Source of the DNA: JAPHTQ01 sp050288165
GTDB lineage: Bacteria; Pseudomonadota; Gammaproteobacteria; Thiohalomonadales; Thiohalomonadaceae
Direction: 5' to 3'
Length of the DNA: 64,000 bases
Assembly: GCA_050288165.1 (NCBI GenBank)
Contig: JBNKDG010000003.1
Coordinates: 62,001 to 126,000 of the forward strand
Each line of letters begins with the position of its first letter. Within the stretch, counting starts at the first letter, position 1. This document shows, piece after piece, positions 48,628 to 57,437 of this stretch. Position numbers and translations under genes: made by a program. The notes beneath the pieces were generated by a model. The model was not told the DNA's origin. It was given only the letters and a program-made list of their open reading frames with translations, and did not search any database.

Positions 48628-50994
48628 ATGAACGAGTACGTTGTCGGCTTTGAATCTCTCGGGATGGGAGATGTGATGCGCGTGGGTGGCAAGAACGCTT
48701 CCCTCGGCGAAATGATCAGCAACCTCGCCGCCGCCGGCGTAAGCGTTCCCGGCGGTTTTGCCACCACCTCCAGCGCCTTCCGCGACTTTCTCAGTCAGGA
48801 TCGCCTGGACGAGCGGATCAACGGCCTGCTGGCACGTCTCGATGTCGATGACGTCAACGCGCTGGTCGAAGCGGGTAAGACGATTCGTAACTGGATCATC
48901 GAAACTCCCTTCCCGGCTCCGCTGGAAGCGGCGATCCTCGCCCACTACGACGACCTGTTCAAAGATGGTGAGCACGCCGTAGCGGTTCGTTCCTCCGCCA
49001 CCGCGGAAGACCTGCCGGATGCCTCCTTCGCCGGACAGCAGGAGACCTTCCTCAACATCCGTGGCAAGGAAAACGTACTGGAAGCGGTGAAACACGTATT
49101 CGCCTCGCTCTACAACGACCGCGCCATCTCCTACCGCGTACACAAAGGTTTTGAGCACGCCGAAGTGGCACTCTCTGCCGGCATCCAGCGCATGGTGCGC
49201 AGCGACATCGCGGCCAGCGGCGTTATGTTCACCCTCGACACCGAATCCGGTTTCGGCGGCGTGGTGTTGATCACCGGCGCCTACGGTCTCGGTGAAGCGG
49301 TGGTTCAGGGCGCGGTTAACCCGGATGAGTTCTACGTGCACAAGGCGACCCTGGAAGCAGGTCGTCCTGCAGTATTGCGTCGCACTCTCGGCAGCAAGGC
49401 GATCAAGATGATTCACGACGACGCCACCAAGGTCGGTCGCACCATCAAGACCGTCGATGTCGACGAAGCGGAGCGTCTGCGATACTGCCTCAACGACAAA
49501 CAGATCGAAGATCTGGCGCATCAGGCGATGCTGATCGAAAAGCACTACCAGCGCCCGATGGATATCGAATGGGCACTCGACGGCGAAGACGGCAAGCTCT
49601 ACATCGTGCAGGCCCGTCCGGAAACCGTTAAGAGCCAGGATGACAAGAAAGTTGTTGAACGTTACAAACTGAAAAAGCGCGGTGACGATGTCCGTTGCAC
49701 CGGTCGCGCCATCGGCGCACGCATCGGTACCGGCCCCGCCCGCGTGATCGACAACATCGCGCAGATGGATCAGGTCCAGCCCGGCGACGTACTGGTCACC
49801 GACATGACCGACCCCGATTGGGAACCGGTCATGAAGCGTGCATCGGCCATCGTCACCAACCGTGGCGGCCGTACCTGTCACGCGGCGATCATCGCCCGCG
49901 AACTGGGTATCCCGGCAGTGGTCGGTTGCGGCGACGCCACCAGCACCATCGCCAACGGCGAAGAGGTGACCGTCTCCTGTGCCGAGGGTGACACCGGCTT
50001 CATCTACGACGGCATCCTCGAATATGAAGTCACCCGCTCCGACGCCGGTGAACTGCCGAAACTGCCGGTGAAGATCATGATGAACGTCGGCAACCCGGAC
50101 CGTGCTTTCGATTTTGCCAGCATTCCCAACGCGGGTGTCGGTCTGGCGCGGATGGAGTTCATCATCAACCGCATGATCGGTATCCACCCGAAAGCGCTGT
50201 TGGAGTTCGACAAGCAGAACGACGAACTGAAATCGATCATCACCAAACAGACCGCTGCCTACGCCAGCCCGGTCGACTTCTACGTCGAGAAGATCGTCGA
50301 AGGCATCAGCACCCTCGCCGCTGCCTTCCACGGCACACCGGTGATCGTGCGCATGTCCGATTTCAAATCGAACGAATACGCCAACCTGATCGGCGGTGAG
50401 AACTACGAGCCGCACGAAGAGAACCCGATGATCGGTTTCCGCGGTACCGCGCGTTACATCTCCGAGAGCTTCCGTCCCTGCTTCGAGCTGGAGTGTCGGG
50501 CACTGAAGAAAGTACGTGACGAGATGGGCCTCACCAACGTCGAGATCATGGTGCCCTTCGTCCGCACCCTGGCGGAAGCGAAAGGCGTCACCGAACTGCT
50601 GGCCGCCAACGGCCTGAAACGTGGCGAAAACGGCCTGCGCATCATCATGATGTGCGAGATCCCTTCCAACGCGGTAATGGCCGACGAGTTCCTCGAATAC
50701 TTCGACGGCTTCTCCATCGGTTCCAACGACATGACCCAGCTCACCCTAGGCCTAGACCGCGACTCAGGTCTGATCGCCGAATCCTTCGACGAGCGCGACC
50801 CGGCGGTATTGAAGATGCTCTCCATGGCCATCACCGCCTGCCGCAAGCAGGGCAAGTACGTCGGCATCTGCGGTCAGGGTCCTTCGGATCACCCGGACCT
50901 GGCGAAGTGGCTGCTGGAGCAACAGATCAGCAGCATCTCCCTCAACCCGGATACCGTGGTTGAGACTGGGCTGTTCCTCGCTGGCCAGAAGTAA
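48628..50994 (+). CDS. ppsA: Phosphoenolpyruvate synthase
   Basis: Converts pyruvate, ATP and water to PEP, AMP and phosphate for gluconeogenesis. 788 residues from the ATG at 48628, which has AAGGGG and starts as related proteins do (MNEYVVGFESLGMGDV); an ATG at 48568 overlaps the stop of the small upstream gene and would add 20 residues. The ATP-grasp part has VAVRSSATAEDLPDASFAGQ. The phosphohistidine is His418 (GGRTCHAAIIARELGIPAVV) and the Cys is 748 (GICGQGPSDHP). The position at the end of the rnf unit and before PpsR is the important context. A terminator follows. Confidence 0.95.
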   Translation: MNEYVVGFESLGMGDVMRVGGKNASLGEMISNLAAAGVSVPGGFATTSSAFRDFLSQDRLDERINGLLARLDVDDVNALVEAGKTIRNWIIETPFPAPLEAAILAHYDDLFKDGEHAVAVRSSATAEDLPDASFAGQQETFLNIRGKENVLEAVKHVFASLYNDRAISYRVHKGFEHAEVALSAGIQRMVRSDIAASGVMFTLDTESGFGGVVLITGAYGLGEAVVQGAVNPDEFYVHKATLEAGRPAVLRRTLGSKAIKMIHDDATKVGRTIKTVDVDEAERLRYCLNDKQIEDLAHQAMLIEKHYQRPMDIEWALDGEDGKLYIVQARPETVKSQDDKKVVERYKLKKRGDDVRCTGRAIGARIGTGPARVIDNIAQMDQVQPGDVLVTDMTDPDWEPVMKRASAIVTNRGGRTCHAAIIARELGIPAVVGCGDATSTIANGEEVTVSCAEGDTGFIYDGILEYEVTRSDAGELPKLPVKIMMNVGNPDRAFDFASIPNAGVGLARMEFIINRMIGIHPKALLEFDKQNDELKSIITKQTAAYASPVDFYVEKIVEGISTLAAAFHGTPVIVRMSDFKSNEYANLIGGENYEPHEENPMIGFRGTARYISESFRPCFELECRALKKVRDEMGLTNVEIMVPFVRTLAEAKGVTELLAANGLKRGENGLRIIMMCEIPSNAVMADEFLEYFDGFSIGSNDMTQLTLGLDRDSGLIAESFDERDPAVLKMLSMAITACRKQGKYVGICGQGPSDHPDLAKWLLEQQISSISLNPDTVVETGLFLAGQK

Positions 50995-51007
50995 CCGCTC
51001 TAGCAGC

Positions 51008-51045
51008 GCAAAGGGATACGCTTTTGTATCCCTTTGCTTGTTTTG
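51008..51045 (+). terminator. Terminator between ppsA and ppsR
   Basis: A perfect 12-bp stem, 51008-51019 with 51026-51037, loop GCTTTT, followed by a T-rich TTGTTTTGC. Confidence 0.88.
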
Positions 51046-51078
51046 CACGATTGACGACGAACACACGGTAGTGGCATT

Positions 51079-51948
51079 GTGAACGCACGTAAGAACCTTT
51101 CACTAGTGGAGCAGCTAGGCGAGCCTGTGAAGCGATCCGTCTTCTTTCTCTCCGACCGTACCGGCATAACAGCAGAAATGCTGGGGCATAGCCTGCTTAC
51201 CCAGTTCGAAGGCGTAACATTCCAGAAAACCACCCTCGCCTTTCTCGACACCCTGGACAAAGCGAACAACGCGGTGGCGCAGATCAATCAGGCAGCAGTA
51301 AGAGACGGCACCAAGCCACTGCTCTTCAGTACCCTGCTGAACGAAGAGGTGCGCGAAATCATCGACACCAGCGACGGCATGCTGTTCGATTTCTTCGATG
51401 CCTTTATCAATCCGTTGGAACTTGAACTGGGTTTGCACTCAGCGCATGCGGTCGGTCGTTCCCACAGCATGGGACACTACTCCGACTACAAATCGCGCAT
51501 CGATGCGGTTAACTTCGCCATGGGCAGCGACGACGGCAACACTTTACGTGATTATCCTGAGGCGGAAGTGATCCTGGTCGGCGTCTCCCGCTCAGGCAAA
51601 ACCCCCACCAGTCTCTATCTGGCACTGCAATACGGCATTCGCGCGGCCAACTACCCGCTTATCGAAGAGGATCTGGAATCGGATCGCCTGCCCGAATGCC
51701 TGCGTCCGCACCGCGAAAAGCTCTTCGGTCTCACCATCGCACCAGAGCGTCTACAACAGATCCGTAGTGAACGCCGCCCCGACAGCAACTATGCCTCCGT
51801 CAAACAGTGCCGCTACGAAGTCCGCGCGGCTGAAGGCATGTTCCGCGCCGAGAATATTCCATTCCTCGATACCAGCGCGGTCTCCATCGAGGAGATCGCC
51901 GCTACACTGCTGCAACAGACCGGACTCAAACGCCGTCTCTACGGTTGA
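51079..51948 (+). CDS. ppsR: PEP synthase regulatory protein PpsR (kinase/pyrophosphorylase)
   Basis: A 289-residue bifunctional regulator that switches PEP synthase off by ADP-dependent phosphorylation of a Thr and on by Pi-dependent removal (known for the family, DUF299). N-terminal KRSVFFLSDRTGITAEMLGH and the P-loop GVSRSGKTPTS near residue 174. It begins at a GTG and has no strong ribosome site. The presence next to ppsA is the usual arrangement. Its stop overlaps the convergent secreted-protein gene by 10 bases. Confidence 0.95.
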   Translation: MNARKNLSLVEQLGEPVKRSVFFLSDRTGITAEMLGHSLLTQFEGVTFQKTTLAFLDTLDKANNAVAQINQAAVRDGTKPLLFSTLLNEEVREIIDTSDGMLFDFFDAFINPLELELGLHSAHAVGRSHSMGHYSDYKSRIDAVNFAMGSDDGNTLRDYPEAEVILVGVSRSGKTPTSLYLALQYGIRAANYPLIEEDLESDRLPECLRPHREKLFGLTIAPERLQQIRSERRPDSNYASVKQCRYEVRAAEGMFRAENIPFLDTSAVSIEEIAATLLQQTGLKRRLYG

Positions 51949-52871
51949 TTTTGTATGTGATAGTGCACCACATGGTATTGAGCCGTGTTCTCATCCAGAT
52001 AAGAGAAGCCCACGTGCCCATCCGCACCAGCTATAACCCTCACATAGGCGGCATAGTGGTCCTCTGATCGCTCATCCTGAAACACTACTTTCCTTGACTC
52101 CAAATCAAACAATTGAAACCGTGCACCGCCAGGTCCTCGAGTACTATAGCGTTCACCGAGTAGGATAAGAGATGTTCCCGGGACAGGTGCAATAGACTCC
52201 ACCCTGTAATGACCAAGCAGGGTACTCTCCACTGGCAACATCAGCTCACGCCTACCATCCAGAGTATGAATGAAGAGACCACCTTTGGCATGAAACAGCG
52301 TAACGTCCGCATCGAACAGTAGATAAATATTGCGCTCTGGTAGATAGCAGGTAGTATCGTAACTACCGCGCAGCTTAGTGGCCGAGCGTATGCTATCTCC
52401 GGTGTCAGGTGACCAAACTTCGAAGTTATCAAAGACCAAACCATTTGGTGTGGCGCCAACAAGTCGCGGTCCAGACTTCCAATCCGCTCCCATTCGATAC
52501 CGACGCCAGCGTTCGCGGGATGAATTATCGATACCTGCGTAGGAGATGGCGGTACCAACCCCACTCGATGTTTTACCCGTACAACGACACTCATCCACAC
52601 GAGGGTTCAACATTACTGTTTCTCTACCACATCGTGCCGAATTTATCTCGGCACCGTGAAACCAGGCAACAGTGCAATCACCTGCATCGGATACTCGCTC
52701 ATCGTTCCAACGCAGTCGGTTTTGTGCATCGAAGTAAGGCATGTCGATGCGACCGTCCCAGGTGCGGGGTTTACTGAAACTACCAACTATCGTCACTACA
52801 GGGGGTGGCTCACTTATAGCAATTAGCGGCATGGCCGTAAGAACTACGAGCGCTATCCATGTTAGCCTCAT
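51939..52871 (-). CDS. Secreted protein of unknown function
   Basis: 310 residues with a signal peptide (MRLTWIALVVLTAMPLIAIS). The mature part is rich in Ser, Arg and Tyr with repeated beta-like segments (KGGLFIHTLDGRRELMLPVE; GARFQLFDLESRKVVFQDER). These look like a propeller or WD-like fold. Six cysteines in the first 130 mature residues may pair. I do not recognise a family. It is alone on its strand, and the 371-base gap to its right holds no gene. Its 3' end overlaps ppsR by 10 bases. Confidence 0.72.
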   Translation of the reverse strand: MRLTWIALVVLTAMPLIAISEPPPVVTIVGSFSKPRTWDGRIDMPYFDAQNRLRWNDERVSDAGDCTVAWFHGAEINSARCGRETVMLNPRVDECRCTGKTSSGVGTAISYAGIDNSSRERWRRYRMGADWKSGPRLVGATPNGLVFDNFEVWSPDTGDSIRSATKLRGSYDTTCYLPERNIYLLFDADVTLFHAKGGLFIHTLDGRRELMLPVESTLLGHYRVESIAPVPGTSLILLGERYSTRGPGGARFQLFDLESRKVVFQDERSEDHYAAYVRVIAGADGHVGFSYLDENTAQYHVVHYHIQNQP

Positions 52872-53242
52872 TTTTTCTTCCCTCGTAACATACGCAAGAA
52901 TCGAGAAGAACTTGCATATAGGTGTCCTTATCTACCTTAGGGCTGATCTTTTCTAAAACTTGTACTAATCATAATACAAATTGCACAAGCAACACTAAGT
53001 CATGACAAATTTCTGTGTCTCACGGGCATCTGGGGAATAACGGCTTCTATTTACGGTAGCATTCTGATGTATTGGCAATACACGTTCAACTGTAACTCAT
53101 TAGGGGGTAAAACTATCTCTATTACTGATATCACTATTCTTGGCATGCGGAATGTCTCTAAATTATATAGCGTATTATTCACAACACCTGATTATACCGT
53201 CATCACCATCTCTCGACGCTCACCCAGGATTAATTCTACTTA
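52872..53242. other. Intergenic region without recognised gene
   Basis: 371 AT-rich bases upstream of the secreted protein and downstream of the Fe-S gene. Short ORFs exist but lack ribosome sites and conserved features. I see no tRNA, small RNA signature or repeat. Confidence 0.5.
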
Positions 53243-54571
53243 CTACTCACTTGCCTCACACAATAGTTGAACCAGATGTCTCGCCCTACGTCCGCTCCCT
53301 TCCGCGATCTGTTCACGGCAGGAAAATCCGTTGGCCAATAGTGGTGAATCGGCATTAGCGCGAATCGTTGGCAACAAACTATCTTCGGCCATTGCCATGG
53401 CCATCTCTGCATGTTCACTCTCCAGAGCAAAGCTACCTCCCATACCACAGCAGGACGCTTCAATAAGTTCAAAATCCAGTTTGGGAATTAGCTTCAAAAC
53501 ACGGCGCATCGACTTCATTGCACCGACGGCTTTCTGATGACAGTGACCGTGTACCAGCAATTTTTCCGTGAATGGCAGCGGTTTGAGTTGAAGGTTGAAA
53601 CGTCCCGCCTTCTCTTCACGAACGATAAATTCCTCAAATAGAATTGCCTGATTCGCCACTTTCTCAGCGACTTCACCGAGATACAGCGCGCGATAATCGT
53701 CACGGATTGCCAGCAGACAGGCCGGTTCCAGTCCGACAATACTCAAACCCGCCTCGGCGTATGGCAGCAATACCCTGAGAGTACGTTTGGCCTCGGCACG
53801 TGCCTCTTCCACCATGCCATGGGCAAGATAGCTTCTACCGCAACAGAGCGGACGTTGTGGCTCTGACGTTTCAATATTGGGCGCCGCGACTATCACGCTG
53901 TAACCTGCACGCTCCAGCACAGTTAATGCTGCCTCGGCGATCTGCGGGTCGTAGTGATAACTGAAAGTATCGACGAACAGCACGACCGCCTGCCCCTCTA
54001 TCTCAGACACGGACGGTGTAGCAAACGATTGTTCCGCGGGCAGAGGCAGTTTACGGTTGGCCGTAATGCCCATAAACCAATCCCCTAGCCATGCCAGCAA
54101 CGGAATTCTGTTCCTCAACAGCACAAAATTCGTCAACCACGGCAAACGATGTAACCAGCGTGGCGTATGGGCGAAGAGACGTGTACGAAATGAGGGCGGT
54201 TTGATCGCATGACGCTGGGCGAGGTATTCGATCTTGATTTGCGCCATATCGACGCTGTTCTCACACTCGCGCTTGCAACCCTTGCAACCGAGACACTGAT
54301 CCATTGCCTCAGCCAGTTCGGCATCATCCAACGGCAACTCTCCGTTGAGCAATGCCTTCAACAACCGCACCCGACCGCCGGTTGAGAGATGCGGATTGTC
54401 GCTCACTCGGTAACTGGGGCACATCACTCCCTTGCCCTTCGTTTCACACTGCCGGGAGTTGATACAGACCGCCACCGCCTTGGCAAAGTCGCCGCCCTGT
54501 TTGGGGATATCGGCATAGGCGTCACCCATGCCTGATTCCTTGTAGGCTGACCAGTCGAGATAGGTTTTCAT
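53243..54571 (-). CDS. Fe-S oxidoreductase, stand-alone half of a lactate/glycolate-type dehydrogenase
   Basis: 442 residues. The N-terminal region CINSRQCETKGKGVMCPSY and CLGCKGCKRECENSVDMAQ match the Fe-S part found C-terminal to the FAD domain in large (about 1000-residue) D-lactate- or glycolate-type FAD dehydrogenases. Two CCG-type modules of the HdrB/GlpC/GlcF kind follow: CCGRSYLAHGMVEEAR, and HGHCHQKAVGAMKSM followed by EASCCGMGGSF. Here it is separate, starting MKTYLDWSAYKESG, with no FAD subunit adjacent. It would pass electrons from such a flavoprotein to quinone. Confidence 0.85.
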   Translation of the reverse strand: MKTYLDWSAYKESGMGDAYADIPKQGGDFAKAVAVCINSRQCETKGKGVMCPSYRVSDNPHLSTGGRVRLLKALLNGELPLDDAELAEAMDQCLGCKGCKRECENSVDMAQIKIEYLAQRHAIKPPSFRTRLFAHTPRWLHRLPWLTNFVLLRNRIPLLAWLGDWFMGITANRKLPLPAEQSFATPSVSEIEGQAVVLFVDTFSYHYDPQIAEAALTVLERAGYSVIVAAPNIETSEPQRPLCCGRSYLAHGMVEEARAEAKRTLRVLLPYAEAGLSIVGLEPACLLAIRDDYRALYLGEVAEKVANQAILFEEFIVREEKAGRFNLQLKPLPFTEKLLVHGHCHQKAVGAMKSMRRVLKLIPKLDFELIEASCCGMGGSFALESEHAEMAMAMAEDSLLPTIRANADSPLLANGFSCREQIAEGSGRRARHLVQLLCEASE

Positions 54572-54773
54572 GCGTACCGCTATTCCTGCTATTGCTATGC
54601 ATGCGCTACAGCAAGAGAAGTGCCAGCGCTAAACCACACAATATCAAAGGGTTAAGAATGGATGGGATGTCGTAAAAGCGACATTCGTGTATATAGTCGG
54701 TAGCGGCAACCGCACACCCAGGACAAAGTGCGGATTATCGCGGCAAAGCACCCTAACTCACTGGAACACGCTC

Positions 54774-55130
54774 ATGACATACATAACCAATGCCGTCATT
54801 CTCCTGGTCGCCATCCTACACGCCTATTTTCTGGTGCTTGAGATGTTTCTCTGGGACAAACCGGCGGGAATGAAGGCTTTCGGTTTGACCAGAGAGAAGG
54901 CGGCGGCGACGAAAATCATGGCGGCAAACCAGGGACTGTATAACGGCTTTCTCGCCGCTGGTCTGGTATGTGGAGTAATTCAGGGCGCGGAAGGCACCGA
55001 GTTCAAAATATTCTTTCTCCTCTGCGTCATCATCGCCGGAATGTATGGTGCACTGACAGCCAGCAGGAAAATACTCTTCATCCAGGCATTGCCTGCTTGT
55101 ATCGGCATGACACTGGTTTTGTTCTCGTAA
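54774..55130 (+). CDS. DUF1304 membrane protein
   Basis: A 118-residue protein with four predicted spans (ITNAVILLVAILHAYFLVLE; GLYNGFLAAGLVCGVIQGAE; FFLLCVIIAGMYGALTA; final helix LPACIGMTLVLFS), as in DUF1304. Family features are FLWDKPAGMKAFGL and MAANQGLYNGFLAAGL. The ATG at 54774 begins the first helix and is preferred. Function unknown. It lies upstream of creB in the same direction with a 105-base gap. Confidence 0.88.
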   Translation: MTYITNAVILLVAILHAYFLVLEMFLWDKPAGMKAFGLTREKAAATKIMAANQGLYNGFLAAGLVCGVIQGAEGTEFKIFFLLCVIIAGMYGALTASRKILFIQALPACIGMTLVLFS

Positions 55131-55235
55131 CTGAAACTTGACTCCATCTGCCACATCACACTATATAAGGCCAATCCGGTCTTGCCGTGAGACATCAAGA
55201 CCATCCACCCATTTTTCTGCGCTCGGCAAAACAAA

Positions 55236-55922
55236 ATGCAGACAATTCTGTTGATTGAGGACGAAGCTGCGATTGCAGACACGGTGCTCTACGCCCTGCG
55301 TAGTGAGGGGTTCTCCACCGAATGGCATCGTGTAGGTGGAGAGGGTATCGACTGGCTCCGTCGTCACCCGGAAACCTCTCTACTGATACTGGATGTCGGC
55401 CTGCCAGACGGAAACGGTTTTGAATTCTGTAAGACCATTCGCAAGTTCTCCACCATCCCGATCATCTTTCTCACCGCGCGCAGCGACGAGGTGGACCGCA
55501 TCGTCGGACTGGAGATTGGCGGAGACGATTACGTCACCAAACCGTTCAGTCCGCGTGAGCTTGCGGCACGGGTTAAAACCATCCTGAAGCGGGTCGCACC
55601 GCAAAAAGGTGCAACGAACCCATCCCTGTTTGAGATTGATAGCGCACGCGCCCGTATCCGCTATCATCTGGTATGGCTCGATTTGACGCGCTATGAATAC
55701 CGGCTGCTGCAGACCCTCCTCGAGCAACCGGAACGCATTTTCTCACGCGAGCAGATACTGGAACGGGTTTGGAACGAACCCGGCGAAAGCCTAGACCGTG
55801 TGGTCGACACCCACATCAAAACCATACGCGCCAAACTGCGTGACGTTGATAGTGAAAACGATCCCATCAAGACCCATCGCGGAATGGGTTACAGCATCAG
55901 CGGTTCGGTAAGTGAATCTTAG
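55236..55922 (+). CDS. creB: Response regulator CreB
   Basis: A 228-residue OmpR-type response regulator. The receiver has E8 D9 in LLIEDEAA, phosphoacceptor D53 (LLILDVGLPDG) and Lys in VTKPFSPRE. The C-terminal winged helix includes RVVDTHIKTIRAKLRD and THRGMGYSI. In enterobacteria CreB responds to carbon-source changes via CreC. It overlaps the creC start (GTG at 55912) by 11 bases. No pair of TTCAC boxes was seen upstream of creD. Confidence 0.92.
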   Translation: MQTILLIEDEAAIADTVLYALRSEGFSTEWHRVGGEGIDWLRRHPETSLLILDVGLPDGNGFEFCKTIRKFSTIPIIFLTARSDEVDRIVGLEIGGDDYVTKPFSPRELAARVKTILKRVAPQKGATNPSLFEIDSARARIRYHLVWLDLTRYEYRLLQTLLEQPERIFSREQILERVWNEPGESLDRVVDTHIKTIRAKLRDVDSENDPIKTHRGMGYSISGSVSES

Positions 55923-57360
55923 CGTCCGTATCTTCCTCGGCTACTTCCTGCTGCTCGGGCTGGCGATCTGGTTCGTCATGCGCACCTTTACCGCGGAACT
56001 CGTACCCGGTATGCGTCAATCCATCGAGGAGGTCCTGGTCGATACCGCCAACCTGCTGGCCGAAATCGTACAAGATGATGTGGTATCGGGCGTGGATACC
56101 TCTGGTGATTTCGCCACAGCGGTAAAAGCCTTTGGCGAACGCCAGCTCAATGCACGTATCTGGTTCCTGAAGAAGCGCGATCCCAATCTGGTGATCTACA
56201 TCACCGATGCAAAGGGAATCGTCATCTTCGATTCACGTAACCGCGACCTCGGCAAGGACTACTCGCAATGGAACGATGTCTATCGCACCCTGCGTGGTGA
56301 ATACGGCGCACGCTCCACCCGTGAAGACCCCAATGACGCATACAGCAGCATTATGTATGTGGCGGCACCGATACATCACAACGGCAAGATCGTAGGTGTG
56401 CTGACGGTGGGAAAACCCAGCGTAGTTGTGCAACCCTTCGTCCAGCAGGCAATCCGCAACATCGAAGAGAAGGGGACGCTGCTTGTCCTCGGCGCCCTGG
56501 CACTGGGAATTCTGATCACCTACTGGCTCACCTTCTCCATCCGCAAACTCACCGCCTATGCCAGGGCCGTACAGTCAGGCAAGCGCGTGCAACCGCCCCG
56601 CCTTGGCGAAAGCGAACTGGCACACCTGGCCGATGCGATGGAAACCATGCGAGCCGAGCTTGAAGGGAAGAACTATGTAGAGAACTATCTGCACACGCTG
56701 ACACACGAGCTGAAGAGTCCACTGGCATCCATCCGCGGGGCGGCGGAGCTGCTAAATGAAGAGATGCCGTTGGCCGACCGACAGCGGTTTATCGGCAATA
56801 TCCGCAACGAATCGCTACGCCTGCAACAGGTCGTCGAACAACTACTGAGTCTGGCGATGCTGGAAAAGCGCCAGGGACTGGAAAACATTGAACAGGTAGA
56901 GGTAAACGCCCTGCTGCGCCAGCTATGCCACGACAAGCAACCGCTGGCCGAGGCCAGGGGAATATCCTTCGCCTTTAAGCTCGACGCCGGTTCAACTCTA
57001 TCCGCTGAGCGGTTCCTGCTACAGCAGGCGCTGAGCAACCTGCTCGACAATGCCGTCTCCTTCAGCCCGAATCACGGTGTCATCAGCCTTGATACACGTG
57101 AACATGACGACCTCCTGGATATTGTGATTGCCGACAACGGCCCCGGCATTCCCGACTATGCGCTCGACAAGGTCTTCGACCGCTTCTACTCCCTGCCCCG
57201 CCCCGATAACGCTCCACGCAGCAGCGGCCTGGGCCTTAGCCTGGTACACGAGGTGGCGCAACTGCATGGCGGCACCATCCGCCTGAACAATCGTCCTGAG
57301 GGTGGTACTGAGGCCATTCTGTCACTGCCGCTGAAACAGAAAAACCTACCTGTACACTGA
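55912..57360 (+). CDS. creC: Sensor histidine kinase CreC
   Basis: A 482-residue inner-membrane histidine kinase with TM1 in the first 25 residues (IFLGYFLLLGLAIWFVMRTF) and a periplasmic sensor up to about 185. TM2 is LLVLGALALGILITYWLTFS, followed by HAMP, and the phosphorylated His265 is in HTLTHELKSPLASIRG. The ATPase shows NLLDNAVSF, DNGPGIPDYAL and GLGLSLVHEVAQLHGG. GTG start overlapping creB. Complete and apparently functional. Confidence 0.93.
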   Translation: MNLSVRIFLGYFLLLGLAIWFVMRTFTAELVPGMRQSIEEVLVDTANLLAEIVQDDVVSGVDTSGDFATAVKAFGERQLNARIWFLKKRDPNLVIYITDAKGIVIFDSRNRDLGKDYSQWNDVYRTLRGEYGARSTREDPNDAYSSIMYVAAPIHHNGKIVGVLTVGKPSVVVQPFVQQAIRNIEEKGTLLVLGALALGILITYWLTFSIRKLTAYARAVQSGKRVQPPRLGESELAHLADAMETMRAELEGKNYVENYLHTLTHELKSPLASIRGAAELLNEEMPLADRQRFIGNIRNESLRLQQVVEQLLSLAMLEKRQGLENIEQVEVNALLRQLCHDKQPLAEARGISFAFKLDAGSTLSAERFLLQQALSNLLDNAVSFSPNHGVISLDTREHDDLLDIVIADNGPGIPDYALDKVFDRFYSLPRPDNAPRSSGLGLSLVHEVAQLHGGTIRLNNRPEGGTEAILSLPLKQKNLPVH

Positions 57361-57437
57361 CACCACACACTCACCACATCATCACCACACATACCCTCCG
57401 TATCCTGCCCCCGTAATCACCAACCGGGAGCCGGAAA

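Noticed and set aside
48577..50415. 612-codon open frame on the minus strand inside ppsA
   Set aside because: Antisense shadow of a strongly biased gene; no ribosome site and no conserved motif.
57361..57437. CreB binding boxes (paired TTCAC) before creD
   Set aside because: No TTCAC-N6-TTCAC pair is present in the 77-base gap.
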